A DNA stretch of 64,000 nucleotides from Flavobacterium fryxellicola (GTDB lineage: Bacteria > Bacteroidota > Bacteroidia > Flavobacteriales > Flavobacteriaceae): the NCBI RefSeq assembly GCF_900143245.1, contig NZ_FRDK01000005.1, positions 62,001 to 126,000 on the forward strand. The letters run 5' to 3'. The notes beneath the pieces are model-generated. The model ran no database searches. It was not told the DNA's origin and saw only the letters and a list, made by a program, of their open reading frames with translations. Below are positions 39,324 through 47,651 of this stretch, piece after piece. Every line of letters begins with the position of its first letter. Within the stretch, counting starts at the first letter, position 1. The position numbers were made by a program, and so were the translations under genes.

Positions 39324-39764
39324 TTACTCTATACAATATTGTCCGATTTCATTTAAGACAAAATCAATTTGAATTAGCACCTGTTCATTAGTAAAACGAA
39401 TAACTTTTAAACCTTGAAAATTCAAAAAATCTGTTCTTTCTTGATCATTTTCAATTTGTGCTTTATTATTATGATACGGTCCATCTAATTCAATAATTAG
39501 TTTCTGTTTATGACAATAAAAATCAACTATATAAATACCAATCGGATGTTGCCTTCTGAATTTTAAACTATGAAATTGATTCGCTTTCAATTTTTCCCAT
39601 AAATAAACTTCAGCTTCTGTCAAATTTTCGCGCAGTGATTGAGCTTTTACAAAACCACTAGCGGGAGCTCCCTTCCACATGCTTTCATCGTGCTGTAAAT
39701 CTTTCTGTTTCATACCGCATAATTTAGTTCCGTCAAGCTTTTGGATCATTATGTCATTTTTCAT
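39324..39764 (-). CDS. DUF559-domain protein (Vsr/restriction-endonuclease-like fold)
   Basis: 146 residues. The C-terminal two thirds is a clear DUF559 domain: LRENLTEAEVYLWEKLKANQFHSLKFRRQHPIGIYIVDFYC, then LIIELDGPYHN and IRFTNEQVL. The FRRQHP, VDFYC and ELDG positions fit the D-(x)-ExD/K-like nuclease core. Biochemical function of the family is not established to my knowledge. It stands alone inside array 2, with repeats at both ends. Its first codons (ATG AAA AAT) fall in a repeat arm matching AAATGAAAAA. It has no link to sugar metabolism and looks like a passenger. Confidence 0.88.
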   Translation of the reverse strand: MKNDIMIQKLDGTKLCGMKQKDLQHDESMWKGAPASGFVKAQSLRENLTEAEVYLWEKLKANQFHSLKFRRQHPIGIYIVDFYCHKQKLIIELDGPYHNNKAQIENDQERTDFLNFQGLKVIRFTNEQVLIQIDFVLNEIGQYCIE

Positions 39765-40200
39765 TTATTTTCCCTCCCTAAAGGTAAAAGAGACACCGTT
39801 TTTCATTTTTCTCCGCCCTAAAAGGTGAAATGAAAAACTATGAATAAAAAAGATATTCTCGTTTAAAAAAGATTTGGCTCCCTTTAGGGCTGGGGAAAAA
39901 CAAATTATTTTTAAAGTTAGTATGTTTTATTTTACTACAATTTCGTCTTAAAAATAATTTGGCTCCCTTTAGGGCTGGGGAAAAACAAATTATTTTTTAT
40001 AATTATCAACACAACGTTTTTCATTTTTCTCTGCCCTAAAAGGTGAAATGAAAAACTATGAATAAAAAAGATATTCTCCTTTAAAAATAATTTGGCTCCC
40101 TTTAGGGCTGGGGAAAAACAAATTATTTTTAAAGTTAGTATGTTTTATTTTACTACAATTTCGTCTTAAAATAATTTGGCTCCCTTTATTCCCGACATTT
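39754..40200. repeat. Repeat array 2, right block
   Basis: Continuation of array 2 beyond the DUF559 gene. Hairpin A copies start near 39798 and 40016, and a degenerate arm overlaps the DUF559 start at 39754-39775. Hairpin B copies (AATAATTTGGCTCCC) are near 39955, 40085 and 40170. The block ends about 25 bp before the manC stop codon. No terminator with a T tract is evident, so the array itself may be transcribed. Confidence 0.9.
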
Positions 40201-40226
40201 CAGAAACAGATAAACAAATAAAATTC

Positions 40227-41234
40227 TTAATTCAACAATTCTGGATTTTCGCGTTCCAATTCATTGTACACATTCTTAACATCTTGAGAATGGTCTTTTT
40301 GAAGGATTAAATTAGCCGTATCCGTATGTACAAAAATAGTATTTTTGAGTCCGACAAAAGCGGTATAATTAGTGGTTCCTATGACCATGTTCCCATTTTT
40401 ATCCGCAGGATGTCCATGAGCCACTAAATAATCATAAACGGCTTCAAAAGAGCCTAGATCCGACCATACAAAGGTAGAAGAAACCACCTTAATTTTCTTA
40501 CTTCGCTCCATAACAGCATAATCAATACTGATGGATGGTATATCGAGGGACAAGTTTAAATCTAATTTTCCATTTTGATTGGCTTCCCATGCAATTTTGG
40601 ATTTTTCATAAACCTCGGGGGTAAATGATTTTAACTCTTCTAAAAATACGCCTGCTTTAAAGCAAAACATACCACTATTCCATAAAAAGTTACCGCGCGA
40701 AATAAATTCTCTTGCTGTAACATGATTTGGTTTTTCTCTAAAAGAAAGGACATCATCCCCTTTTCTTTCGATGTAACCATAGCCTGTTTCTGGTTTTGTA
40801 GGGATAATTCCAAAAGTTACAATATATCCTTTTGAAGCCTTTTCAATAGCATCACCTATAGCTGCTTCGTATTCTTCCATCTTATCAATGATATGATCGG
40901 AGGGAGTGACAATCAATATGGCTTCTGGATCAGATGCAAAAGCGGCAAAAGCAATAGCTGCTGCTGTATTTCTGGGAGTGGACTCTACAATATCAATATA
41001 GGAAGTGTTTGATTTTTCCAATACTTTTTTACTTAAATGACAATTATCGCTATTTCCGACCACCATAATGGTATCTGCAACATTGCGATTGCGCTCTACA
41101 GTCATTTCAAACAAAGACTTTCCTTCAAACAATGCTAAATATTGCTTGGGCTGGCTTTTACGGGATAAGGGCCACAAACGGCTACCAACACCACCGGTAA
41201 GAATGACATGTGTAATTGAATGCTTATTTTCCAT
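40227..41234 (-). CDS. manC: Mannose-1-phosphate guanylyltransferase
   Basis: 335 residues, the single-domain form without a C-terminal phosphomannose isomerase. Signature THVILTGGVGSRLWPLSRKSQPKQYL at the N-terminus, TPRNTAAAIAFAA, VTPSDHII, GYGYIERKG, FREKP and GNFLWNSGMFCFKAGVF. It makes GDP-mannose for Gmd/Fcl. No phosphomannomutase gene is present in this window. It follows wbpO by 45 bp. Confidence 0.96.
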   Translation of the reverse strand: MENKHSITHVILTGGVGSRLWPLSRKSQPKQYLALFEGKSLFEMTVERNRNVADTIMVVGNSDNCHLSKKVLEKSNTSYIDIVESTPRNTAAAIAFAAFASDPEAILIVTPSDHIIDKMEEYEAAIGDAIEKASKGYIVTFGIIPTKPETGYGYIERKGDDVLSFREKPNHVTAREFISRGNFLWNSGMFCFKAGVFLEELKSFTPEVYEKSKIAWEANQNGKLDLNLSLDIPSISIDYAVMERSKKIKVVSSTFVWSDLGSFEAVYDYLVAHGHPADKNGNMVIGTTNYTAFVGLKNTIFVHTDTANLILQKDHSQDVKNVYNELERENPELLN

Positions 41235-41279
41235 ATTTCACGACTCTTTGTATTTTAATTCTTTTTGGGAGTGTCTGAT

Positions 41280-42563
41280 CTATAGTCTTCCGTCAGCCAC
41301 ATTCCCTAAAACTCCTTTTACATCATACAGCAAACTGTTGGTATTTTGCAATTTAGAAAAATCAATAGCTAGGAATTCTCGGTGTGCAACACCTAAAACT
41401 ACGGCATCAAATTTTTGATCAGGCAATTCGGCAGTCGTTACCAAGGCGTATTCATGTTGCACTTCCGCTGGATTTGCCATAGGATCAAAAATGGTGATCG
41501 TAATTCCATAATCTGCCAAAGCAGTGATCACATCAACAATTTTTGTATTGCGCACATCAGGGCAGTTCTCTTTAAAAGTAATTCCCAGCATTAATAACGT
41601 AGCGCCATTCACTGAAATCCCTTTTTTAATCATTAATTTCACAATCTGCGACGCAACGTAATCCCCCATACTATCATTCAAGCGACGTCCTGCCAAGATA
41701 ATTTCCGGATGATAACCAAATTCCTGTGCCCGTTGTGCTAAATAATAAGGATCAACGCCAATGCAATGTCCGCCCACTAAACCTGGTTTAAAAGGGAGGA
41801 AATTCCATTTCGTTCCTGCCGCCGCTAAGACTGCATGGGTATCAATATTCATCAAGTTAAAGATCTTGGCTAATTCGTTGACAAAAGCGATATTGATATC
41901 CCGCTGGGAGTTCTCAATGACTTTGGCTGCTTCTGCTACTTTTATGGTCGGTGCCAAATGGGTTCCTGCCGTAATAACAGATTGGTATAATTTATTGACT
42001 TCAGACCCTGTTTCTGGAGTAGATCCCGAAGTAATTTTTAAAATTTTCTCTACCGTGTGTTCTTTATCGCCCGGGTTAATGCGTTCTGGCGAATAGCCTA
42101 CAAAAAAATCAACATTAAACTGTAATCCGGAAACTTTTTCTAAAACGGGTACACACTCTTCCTCTGTTGCCCCTGGATATACGGTAGATTCATAAATAAC
42201 GATATCCCCTTTTTTCAAGACCTTTCCAACTGTTGCACTGGACTTATACAGCGGATTTAAGTCAGGGCGATTGTTTTTATCTACTGGAGTGGGAACGGTT
42301 ACAATGTAATAATTACAATTTGCCAGATGGGCTGTATCAGTGGTACAATACAAACCATTGGAATCACTCGGCTGATTTAAGAGTACTTTTTGCAAGACAG
42401 CATCTTCAACCTCAAAGGTCGTATCCGTACCGGATTGTAAGGAAGCAACACGAGCTGGATTGATATCAAATCCTACTACAGCATGTTTTGTGGCAAATAG
42501 TCTTGCTAATGGCAATCCTACATACCCCAAACCAATTATTGCTATTTTTTTATTTGGACTCAT
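41280..42563 (-). CDS. wbpO: UDP-N-acetylhexosamine 6-dehydrogenase (WbpO/TviB type)
   Basis: 427 residues. N-terminal Rossmann motif IAIIGLGYVGLPLARLFA, VTVPTPVD, YESTVYPGATEEECVPVLE, and catalytic Cys in KPGLVGGHCIGVDPYYL. The LVGGHCIGVDPYYL form separates the WbpO/TviB/VipA group from UDP-glucose dehydrogenases. Expected product is UDP-GalNAcA, using UDP-GalNAc from the WbpP-like epimerase at 47882-48865. A promoter core lies 96 nt upstream. Confidence 0.93.
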   Translation of the reverse strand: MSPNKKIAIIGLGYVGLPLARLFATKHAVVGFDINPARVASLQSGTDTTFEVEDAVLQKVLLNQPSDSNGLYCTTDTAHLANCNYYIVTVPTPVDKNNRPDLNPLYKSSATVGKVLKKGDIVIYESTVYPGATEEECVPVLEKVSGLQFNVDFFVGYSPERINPGDKEHTVEKILKITSGSTPETGSEVNKLYQSVITAGTHLAPTIKVAEAAKVIENSQRDINIAFVNELAKIFNLMNIDTHAVLAAAGTKWNFLPFKPGLVGGHCIGVDPYYLAQRAQEFGYHPEIILAGRRLNDSMGDYVASQIVKLMIKKGISVNGATLLMLGITFKENCPDVRNTKIVDVITALADYGITITIFDPMANPAEVQHEYALVTTAELPDQKFDAVVLGVAHREFLAIDFSKLQNTNSLLYDVKGVLGNVADGRL

Positions 42564-42658
42564 TTCCTACTAATTCTAATTACTTGTGTTCCTTTTACTC
42601 CACCGCTACGCAGTTCAAACTCACATAAATGAATAAGAACTGGATTATTTTCAGGGCG

Positions 42659-42666
42659 CAAATATA
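42659..42666 (-). promoter_or_regulatory. -7 promoter core for wbpO-manC
   Basis: TATATTTG on the minus strand, 95 nt before wbpO. No -33 TTG at normal spacing. It could restart transcription inside the capsule locus, downstream of rfbB. The rest of 42564-42866 has no gene. Confidence 0.5.
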
Positions 42667-42705
42667 CTTACAAAAGGTCATTAAAATGGCTACCGACTAA
42701 CAAAT
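42662..42705 (-). pseudogene. Possible tiny acyltransferase-3 remnant before wbpO
   Basis: A 20-bp exact match (ATTAAAATGGCTACCGAC is its core, 42680-42697) with the intact acyltransferase gene near 23638-23655. The minus-strand reading is SVAILMTFCKYI against SVAILMMLCLHM there. The match is very short, so this is tentative. If true, the wbpO promoter core is built from the remnant's codons. Confidence 0.35.
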
Positions 42706-42866
42706 CGATGTTAAAAAATTATTTTGACTGAATCTAAAAATACTAATTACTTGAAAATCAATAACTAATAAAGCCGCAAATGAAATACTATTCGTACTCT
42801 TCCAAAATCAGAACAATTGTAGTGTCTCTTTATAGTATTCTTTTACTATCCTGTACGAAGCTACAC

Positions 42867-43913
42867 TTACAGATACTGTTTTTCATAATAGGAAGCGTAC
42901 GCACCAGAAGTAACGTGCTGCAACCAGTCCGAATTGTCTAAATACCAGCTTACTGTGATTTCTAATCCTTGTTCAAAAGTCACCGATGGTTTCCACCCTA
43001 GTTCCTTATTTATTTTAGAAGCATCAATAGCGTAGCGCAAATCATGTCCTGGTCTGTCTTTTACGTACGTAATTAATTCTGCTGATTTGCCAGCAGGACG
43101 ACCCAGTTTACCATCCATAATAGAGCACAATAGGCGCACTAAATCAATATTTTTCCACTCATTGAAGCCACCAATATTATAGGTCTCGTGATTTTTTCCA
43201 CGGTGAAAAACCAAATCAATTGCGCTCGCATGATCCACTACAAAAAGCCAGTCGCGCGTGTAATTCCCATCACCATAAACGGGCAATGGTTTGTTGTTAA
43301 TTATGTTATTTATAAATAAAGGAATTAATTTTTCAGGAAAATGATTGGGACCGTAATTGTTAGAGCAGTTCGTTATCACAAAAGGAAAATCATACGTTTC
43401 ACCGTACGCTCTTACAAAATGATCTGAGCTCGCTTTAGAGGCAGAATACGGAGAATTAGGATCATACCCGGTCGTTTCTGTAAAAAGTCCCTCAGCTCCT
43501 AAAGAGCCATAAACCTCATCGGTACTGATGTGATAGAATCGTTTGCCTTCCGGTTTATTCAACCATTGCTTTTTCGCCGCATTCAGCAAATGTACGGTTC
43601 CAAAAACATTGGTTCGTACAAAGGCCAGCGGGTCTTCAATGGATCGATCCACATGAGATTCGGCAGCCAAATGAATTACCCCGTCGAATTCCTGTTTGTC
43701 AAACAAATCAGCAATGAAAGCTTCATCCGTAATATCGCCTTTTACAAAAGTATAATTAGGTTCTTTTTCAATATCCACCAAATTTTCTAAATTACCCGCA
43801 TAAGTAAGAGCATCTAAGTTATAAATATGATATTCTGGATATTTGATAACAAACAAACGAACTACATGAGACCCAATAAATCCAGCGCCTCCCGTTATTA
43901 ATATTTTTTTCAT
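42867..43913 (-). CDS. rfbB: dTDP-glucose 4,6-dehydratase (intact copy)
   Basis: 348 residues. SDR fold with ILITGGAGFIGSHVVRLF, HLAAESHVDRSI, the substrate motif HISTDEVYGSLGAEGLFTE, the catalytic pair in SPYSASKASSDHFVRAY, and NNYGPNHFPEKLIPLFI. It makes dTDP-4-keto-6-deoxyglucose for both RfbC and the VioA-like aminotransferase. It is separated from rfbA/rfbC by about 8 kb and covers for the decayed copy at 34577-35620. An intrinsic terminator lies upstream, between it and upxY. Confidence 0.96.
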   Translation of the reverse strand: MKKILITGGAGFIGSHVVRLFVIKYPEYHIYNLDALTYAGNLENLVDIEKEPNYTFVKGDITDEAFIADLFDKQEFDGVIHLAAESHVDRSIEDPLAFVRTNVFGTVHLLNAAKKQWLNKPEGKRFYHISTDEVYGSLGAEGLFTETTGYDPNSPYSASKASSDHFVRAYGETYDFPFVITNCSNNYGPNHFPEKLIPLFINNIINNKPLPVYGDGNYTRDWLFVVDHASAIDLVFHRGKNHETYNIGGFNEWKNIDLVRLLCSIMDGKLGRPAGKSAELITYVKDRPGHDLRYAIDASKINKELGWKPSVTFEQGLEITVSWYLDNSDWLQHVTSGAYASYYEKQYL

Positions 43914-44065
43914 TTAACTTTATATTTTATATTTAAAATGCAATTAATTTTTTGACATCATCCTTCCGATCGCGTTGAAAAACTACTTTCCCTCTACTTT
44001 ACAATACACATCTTTCTAAACTGCATCAACATCTTGGCTACCGCTAATCTTCAGCAAGAGCTATT

Positions 44066-44110
44066 AAAAAACCAACTACAGTTAGACAGCCCCAGAGGAA
44101 CACTGTAGTT
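44066..44110 (-). terminator. Intrinsic terminator between upxY and rfbB, with a competing hairpin
   Basis: On the minus strand AACTACAGT (44110-44102) pairs perfectly with ACTGTAGTT (44082-44074) across a 19-nt loop, then GG and six T residues (44071-44066). A second, smaller hairpin GGAAC/GTTCC (44112-44097) uses the same left arm and cannot coexist with the first. The terminator is 165 nt past the upxY stop. The remainder of 43914-44274 contains no gene. Confidence 0.65.
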
Positions 44111-44274
44111 CCGTCCTATTTAACTTGTTTGGTTAAGTGACTGCTAGCGTATTAATTTAAGCAAACATGATGTGGAAAGTGAAGCACAATTTATTTATTT
44201 TGCAGAAATAAGTAAATCAATACCTTACACTTCTTTTATTTTTAAAACTAACCACCTTCTTTTAATCTGTTTCC

Positions 44275-44739
44275 CTATTTTATTTTCATTTTCAAAACAC
44301 ATCCCAAGGATTCCAAAACCAACACATAATGGGTATTCGTCATCTCTTGAATTGTAGCCTTTTGTGCCATAAAAGGGCCAGATTCCAACTGTATGGAATC
44401 TCCAATTTGATACCCCCCCACGGTTACATCAATACAATCCGAAGTGTCGAGCCATTTCTTTATTACACTGATTTCTTCATCGCGAACAACAGCCGGCTTC
44501 CCTAGCCAAAATAAATACCGAACTGCTCCAACGGATTGAAATACGGAGTTCCGCTCTGATTCCGCTAATTGAACAAAAACATAGGAGTTAAAAAGAGGCA
44601 CTTCCACTTTTTTCTTTCGATCGGACCATTGTCGGATTTGAGTAATCAAAGGACAATAGCACTCTATTCCACTATTTTTTAATTGTTCTGCTACTTTTTT
44701 CTCCCATTTGGGTTTTGTATACACTACATACCAATTCAT
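44275..44739 (-). CDS. upxY: UpxY/RfaH-type NusG-like transcription antiterminator
   Basis: 154 residues. An NGN domain at residues 1-100 (NWYVVYTKPKWEKKVAEQLKNSGIECYCPLI, LFNSYVFVQL, VRYLFWLGKPAVVRDEEI) is followed by a KOW-like C-terminal part (GDSIQLESGPFMAQKATIQEM). In Bacteroides, UpxY proteins stop premature termination in their own capsule operons. Here the gene sits in the middle of the locus, not first, with an intrinsic terminator just downstream. No TAnnTTTG core was found upstream. Confidence 0.93.
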   Translation of the reverse strand: MNWYVVYTKPKWEKKVAEQLKNSGIECYCPLITQIRQWSDRKKKVEVPLFNSYVFVQLAESERNSVFQSVGAVRYLFWLGKPAVVRDEEISVIKKWLDTSDCIDVTVGGYQIGDSIQLESGPFMAQKATIQEMTNTHYVLVLESLGCVLKMKIK

Positions 44740-44861
44740 CTTATGTTTTGTATTGCAATAAAAATGCGTTTCTTTTTATTGATTCTGTTTTCTACTCTTT
44801 TAAATCTTCTTTAGAATGAAAATCATTTCATCCAATCAAACAAAAATCGCTACTTCCTTAT

Positions 44862-46253
44862 TTAAGAGCCTACCGCTTGATATACAAATCCAATTGCCTC
44901 TAAGTTAGGGCCATTTAATAAATTTCTACCATCAAAAACAAAAGCTGGCTTTTGCATGGAATCATAAATTTTTTGCCAATCATAGGTTATAAATTCATCC
45001 CACTCTGTCAGTACAGCAATGGCATGTGCATTTTGGCAGGCTTCATACGGATCTGTAAATGAAGTGATGCTATTAGCATTACTGTCTGCTGTTCTGGTTT
45101 CTAAATAATTTAAATCATCCAAGATTTTTTTATTGGAAACCTTTGGATCATAGACGGCAATTTTTGCGTGCTCATTGATCAAATCATCAGCAACATAAAT
45201 AGCAGCCGATTCTCTGGTATCATTAGTATCTTTTTTGAATGCCCAGCCCAAAAACGCGATTTTTTTGTCGGAAACCGTGTTGTAAAGCGTTTGAACTATG
45301 TTATTGGAAAACCGCTTTTTCTGATGGTCATTCATTATGATTACTTGTTCCCAATAATCTGCTACTTCATTTAATCCATACGATTTTGCGATGTACACTA
45401 AATTCAGAATGTCTTTTTGAAAGCAAGAACCTCCAAACCCTACCGACGCTTTTAGAAACTTTGACCCTATTCTGCTGTCCATCCCAATAGCTTTAGCCAC
45501 TTCATTAACATCGGCTCCCGTTTTTTCACAAAGTTCCGACATGGCATTAATGGAGGAAATCCGTTGTGCCAAGAAAGCATTAGCAGTAAGTTTTGACAAT
45601 TCTGAAGACCAAACATTTGTGGTCAATATTTTATCCTCCGGAACCCAATTGGCATACACATCCACTAATGCTTGGATTGCTTTGCGACCTTCCTCTGTGG
45701 CATCACCACCTATCAATATCCGATCTGGATTTAACAAGTCTTGAACGGCAGTTCCTTCGGCTAGAAATTCTGGATTAGACAATATTTGAAATTGCACCCC
45801 ATTACCGGTATTATCCAAAATACTTTTTATCGCTTCGGCAGTTCTTACGGGAAGTGTCGATTTCTCCACTACAATTTTATTGTCTTTGGCTACTCTGGCG
45901 ATTTGTCTGGCGCACAATTCTATGTATTTTAAATCGGCGGCCATACCTTTTCCTTTTCCGTAGGTTTTTGTGGGTGTATTAACCGAAATAAAGATAATTT
46001 GAGCTTCGGCAATGGCCTTGTCAACATCGGTGGAAAAAAATAAATTTCTTCCTCTCGCTTCCCCAACAATCGCGTCCAAGCCAGGCTCATATATTGGTAT
46101 ATTATGTACATTCTCATCATTCCAAGCTGCAATACGTTCTGCATTCAAATCCACAACGGTAACTTGTATTTGCGGACATTTTTGTGCTATAACTGCCATA
46201 GTGGGACCACCAACGTATCCTGCTCCTATGCAGCAAATTTTTGTGATTTTCAT
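44862..46253 (-). CDS. ugd: UDP-glucose 6-dehydrogenase (eukaryotic-like UGDH type)
   Basis: 463 residues from the ATG at 46253 ([23 protein letters not shown]). A further in-frame ATG at 46283 lies at the very edge of array 3 and is less likely. Catalytic Cys in [19 protein letters not shown], plus [24 protein letters not shown] and [17 protein letters not shown]. The length and [13 protein letters not shown] form match animal/plant-like UGDH rather than the shorter bacterial Ugd. It makes UDP-glucuronate. Heptamer array 3 begins about 30 bp upstream of the start. Confidence 0.95.
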   Translation of the reverse strand: MKITKICCIGAGYVGGPTMAVIAQKCPQIQVTVVDLNAERIAAWNDENVHNIPIYEPGLDAIVGEARGRNLFFSTDVDKAIAEAQIIFISVNTPTKTYGKGKGMAADLKYIELCARQIARVAKDNKIVVEKSTLPVRTAEAIKSILDNTGNGVQFQILSNPEFLAEGTAVQDLLNPDRILIGGDATEEGRKAIQALVDVYANWVPEDKILTTNVWSSELSKLTANAFLAQRISSINAMSELCEKTGADVNEVAKAIGMDSRIGSKFLKASVGFGGSCFQKDILNLVYIAKSYGLNEVADYWEQVIIMNDHQKKRFSNNIVQTLYNTVSDKKIAFLGWAFKKDTNDTRESAAIYVADDLINEHAKIAVYDPKVSNKKILDDLNYLETRTADSNANSITSFTDPYEACQNAHAIAVLTEWDEFITYDWQKIYDSMQKPAFVFDGRNLLNGPNLEAIGFVYQAVGS

Positions 46254-46283
46254 TTCTTCTTTTTTATATTCTTTGTTGGTCAT

Positions 46284-46650
46284 CGGTTTTCTGTTTTCTG
46301 TTTTCTGTTTTCCGTTTTCGGTTTTCGGTTTTCTGTTTTCTGTTTTCTGTTTTCTGTTTTCTGTTTTCTGTTTTCTGTTTTCTGTTTTCTGTTTTCTGTT
46401 TTCTGTTTTCGGTTTTCCGTTTTCGGTTGTCCGTTTTCGGTTGTCCGTTGTCGGTTTTCTGTTGTCAGTTTTCGGTTTTCTGTTTTCGGTTTTCCGTTTT
46501 CCGTTTTCGGTTTTCTGTTTTCCGTTTTCGGTTCTCCGTTTTCATTTTTCGGTTGTCCGTTCTCGGTTTTCGGTTTTCGGTTTTCGGTTTTCCGTTTTCG
46601 GTTTTCCGTTTTCGGTTCTTCGTTTTCCGTTTTCTGTTGTCTGTTTTCGG
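46284..46650. repeat. Array 3, copy 1: GTTTTCN heptanucleotide array
   Basis: About 52 tandem copies of a 7-bp unit, GTTTTCT/GTTTTCG/GTTTTCC with later GTTGTCN variants, running almost without phase change. Because 7 is not a multiple of 3, all three plus-strand frames stay open and encode [15 protein letters not shown] junk, which I do not call as genes. Confidence 0.95.
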
Positions 46651-46735
46651 TTTATTAACGAGTATCTTCTATTTTTATTTGCTAGCTATTCTCAATCCGC
46701 AACTATTCGTGTAATAACAGAAAACTCATATCGGA
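46651..46735. repeat. Array 3, copy 1: conserved spacer of about 85 bp
   Basis: Begins TTTATTAACGAGTATCTTC. Nearly identical to 47567-47651, with only a few substitutions (GCTAGC against GCTGGC, for example). It links the GTTTTCN array to the ATAACNN array in both composites. No coding potential seen. Confidence 0.9.
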
Positions 46736-46936
46736 TAACAGATAACTCATAACAGATAACCCATAACAGATAACTCATAACAGATAACCCATAACAGATA
46801 ACTCATAACAGATAACTCATAACAGATAACTCATAACAGATAACTCATAACAGATAACAGACAACTCACAATAAATAAAGCATTACAGACAACTCATAAC
46901 ACATAACAGAAAACTCACAACACATAACTCATAACA
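46736..46936. repeat. Array 3, copy 1: ATAACNN heptanucleotide array
   Basis: Tandem heptamers ATAACAG, ATAACTC, ATAACCC, often alternating to give a 14-bp period. Its reverse complement (CTGTTAT) resembles the CTGTTTT register of the GTTTTCN array, so the two arrays of one composite are imperfectly inverted. Confidence 0.9.
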
Positions 46937-46945
46937 AACAATTCT

Positions 46946-47320
46946 TTACTCAAATTTATTCCAATTGCTTTCAACATAGCGTAAAAATGAAAATAATTTT
47001 GCGCCTAATATATCGTACTCTTTTTGTAAAGTAATCATTTCAGTTTATACATTTGGATAGAGAACTGCTAACTTCTCTAGATGACAAATTGTTTCCAAAT
47101 TACTTGCATGAGAATATGTTAAAAACTTTATAAAATCCATCTTATATCTTTTTCTACCATATCCCTCCACAATATTAGTTGCCACAGAATCAGAGGACCT
47201 TCTAATTTGGCTGCCTAATTCATATAATTCATACTTTGGTAATTGTAACGAAAGCCGATGTGTTCTATAAAACAATGCTAACGCCAAAGTGTATATATCT
47301 AAATCCTTGTAGCTTTTCAT
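46946..47320 (-). pseudogene. Four-helix-bundle protein gene (23S-IVS protein family) with internal stop
   Basis: From ATG 47320 the first 91 residues ([61 protein letters not shown]) are a clear four-helix-bundle protein of the kind first known from 23S rRNA intervening sequences. A TAA at 47045-47047 interrupts it, and the same frame then continues TEMITLQKEYDILGAKLFSFLRYVE to a second stop at 46946. The total of 124 codons equals the usual family length, so the first stop is a nonsense mutation that removes most of helix four. It is not inside rRNA here but between two repeat composites. Confidence 0.85.
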
Positions 47321-47326
47321 ATTTAC

Positions 47327-47566
47327 TGTTTTCGGTTGCTCGTTTTCGGTTGTCGGTTGTCCGTTGCCCGTTTTCGGTTGTCGGTTTTCGGTTTTCTGTT
47401 GTCGGTTGTCCGTTGTCCGTTGTCGGTTTTCTGTTTTCTGTTTTCTGTTTTCTGTTTTCTGTTTTCGGTTTTCGGTTGTCTGTTTTCGGTTGTCGGTTGT
47501 CGGTTGTCGGTTGTCGGTTTTCGGTTGTCGGTTGTCCGTTGTCCGTTGTCCGTTATCTGTTTTCGG
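47327..47566. repeat. Array 3, copy 2: GTTNTCN heptanucleotide array
   Basis: Same heptamer family as 46284-46650, about 34 copies, richer in GTTGTCG/GTTGTCC variants. It starts within a few bases of the four-helix-bundle start codon. Confidence 0.93.
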
Positions 47567-47651
47567 TTTATTAACGAGTATCTTCTATTTTTATTTGCTG
47601 GCTATTCTCAATCCGCAACTATTCGTGTAATAACAGAAAATTCATAACGGA
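47567..47651. repeat. Array 3, copy 2: conserved spacer
   Basis: Direct copy of the 46651-46735 spacer in the same orientation, again placed between a GTTTTCN array and an ATAACNN array. Confidence 0.9.

Noticed and set aside
37875..40200. CRISPR array or classical insertion sequence
   Set aside because: The spacing segments are repeated, not unique. No transposase gene is found, only a DUF559 gene, and no clear target-site duplication could be identified.
46012..46752. Long plus-strand open frames across the heptamer array ([15 protein letters not shown] proteins)
   Set aside because: All three frames are open because the period is 7 bp. The translations are pure repeat and begin inside ugd on the opposite strand.
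46946..47320. Part of a 23S rRNA intervening sequence
   Set aside because: No rRNA sequence flanks it; both sides are heptamer repeats and capsule genes.
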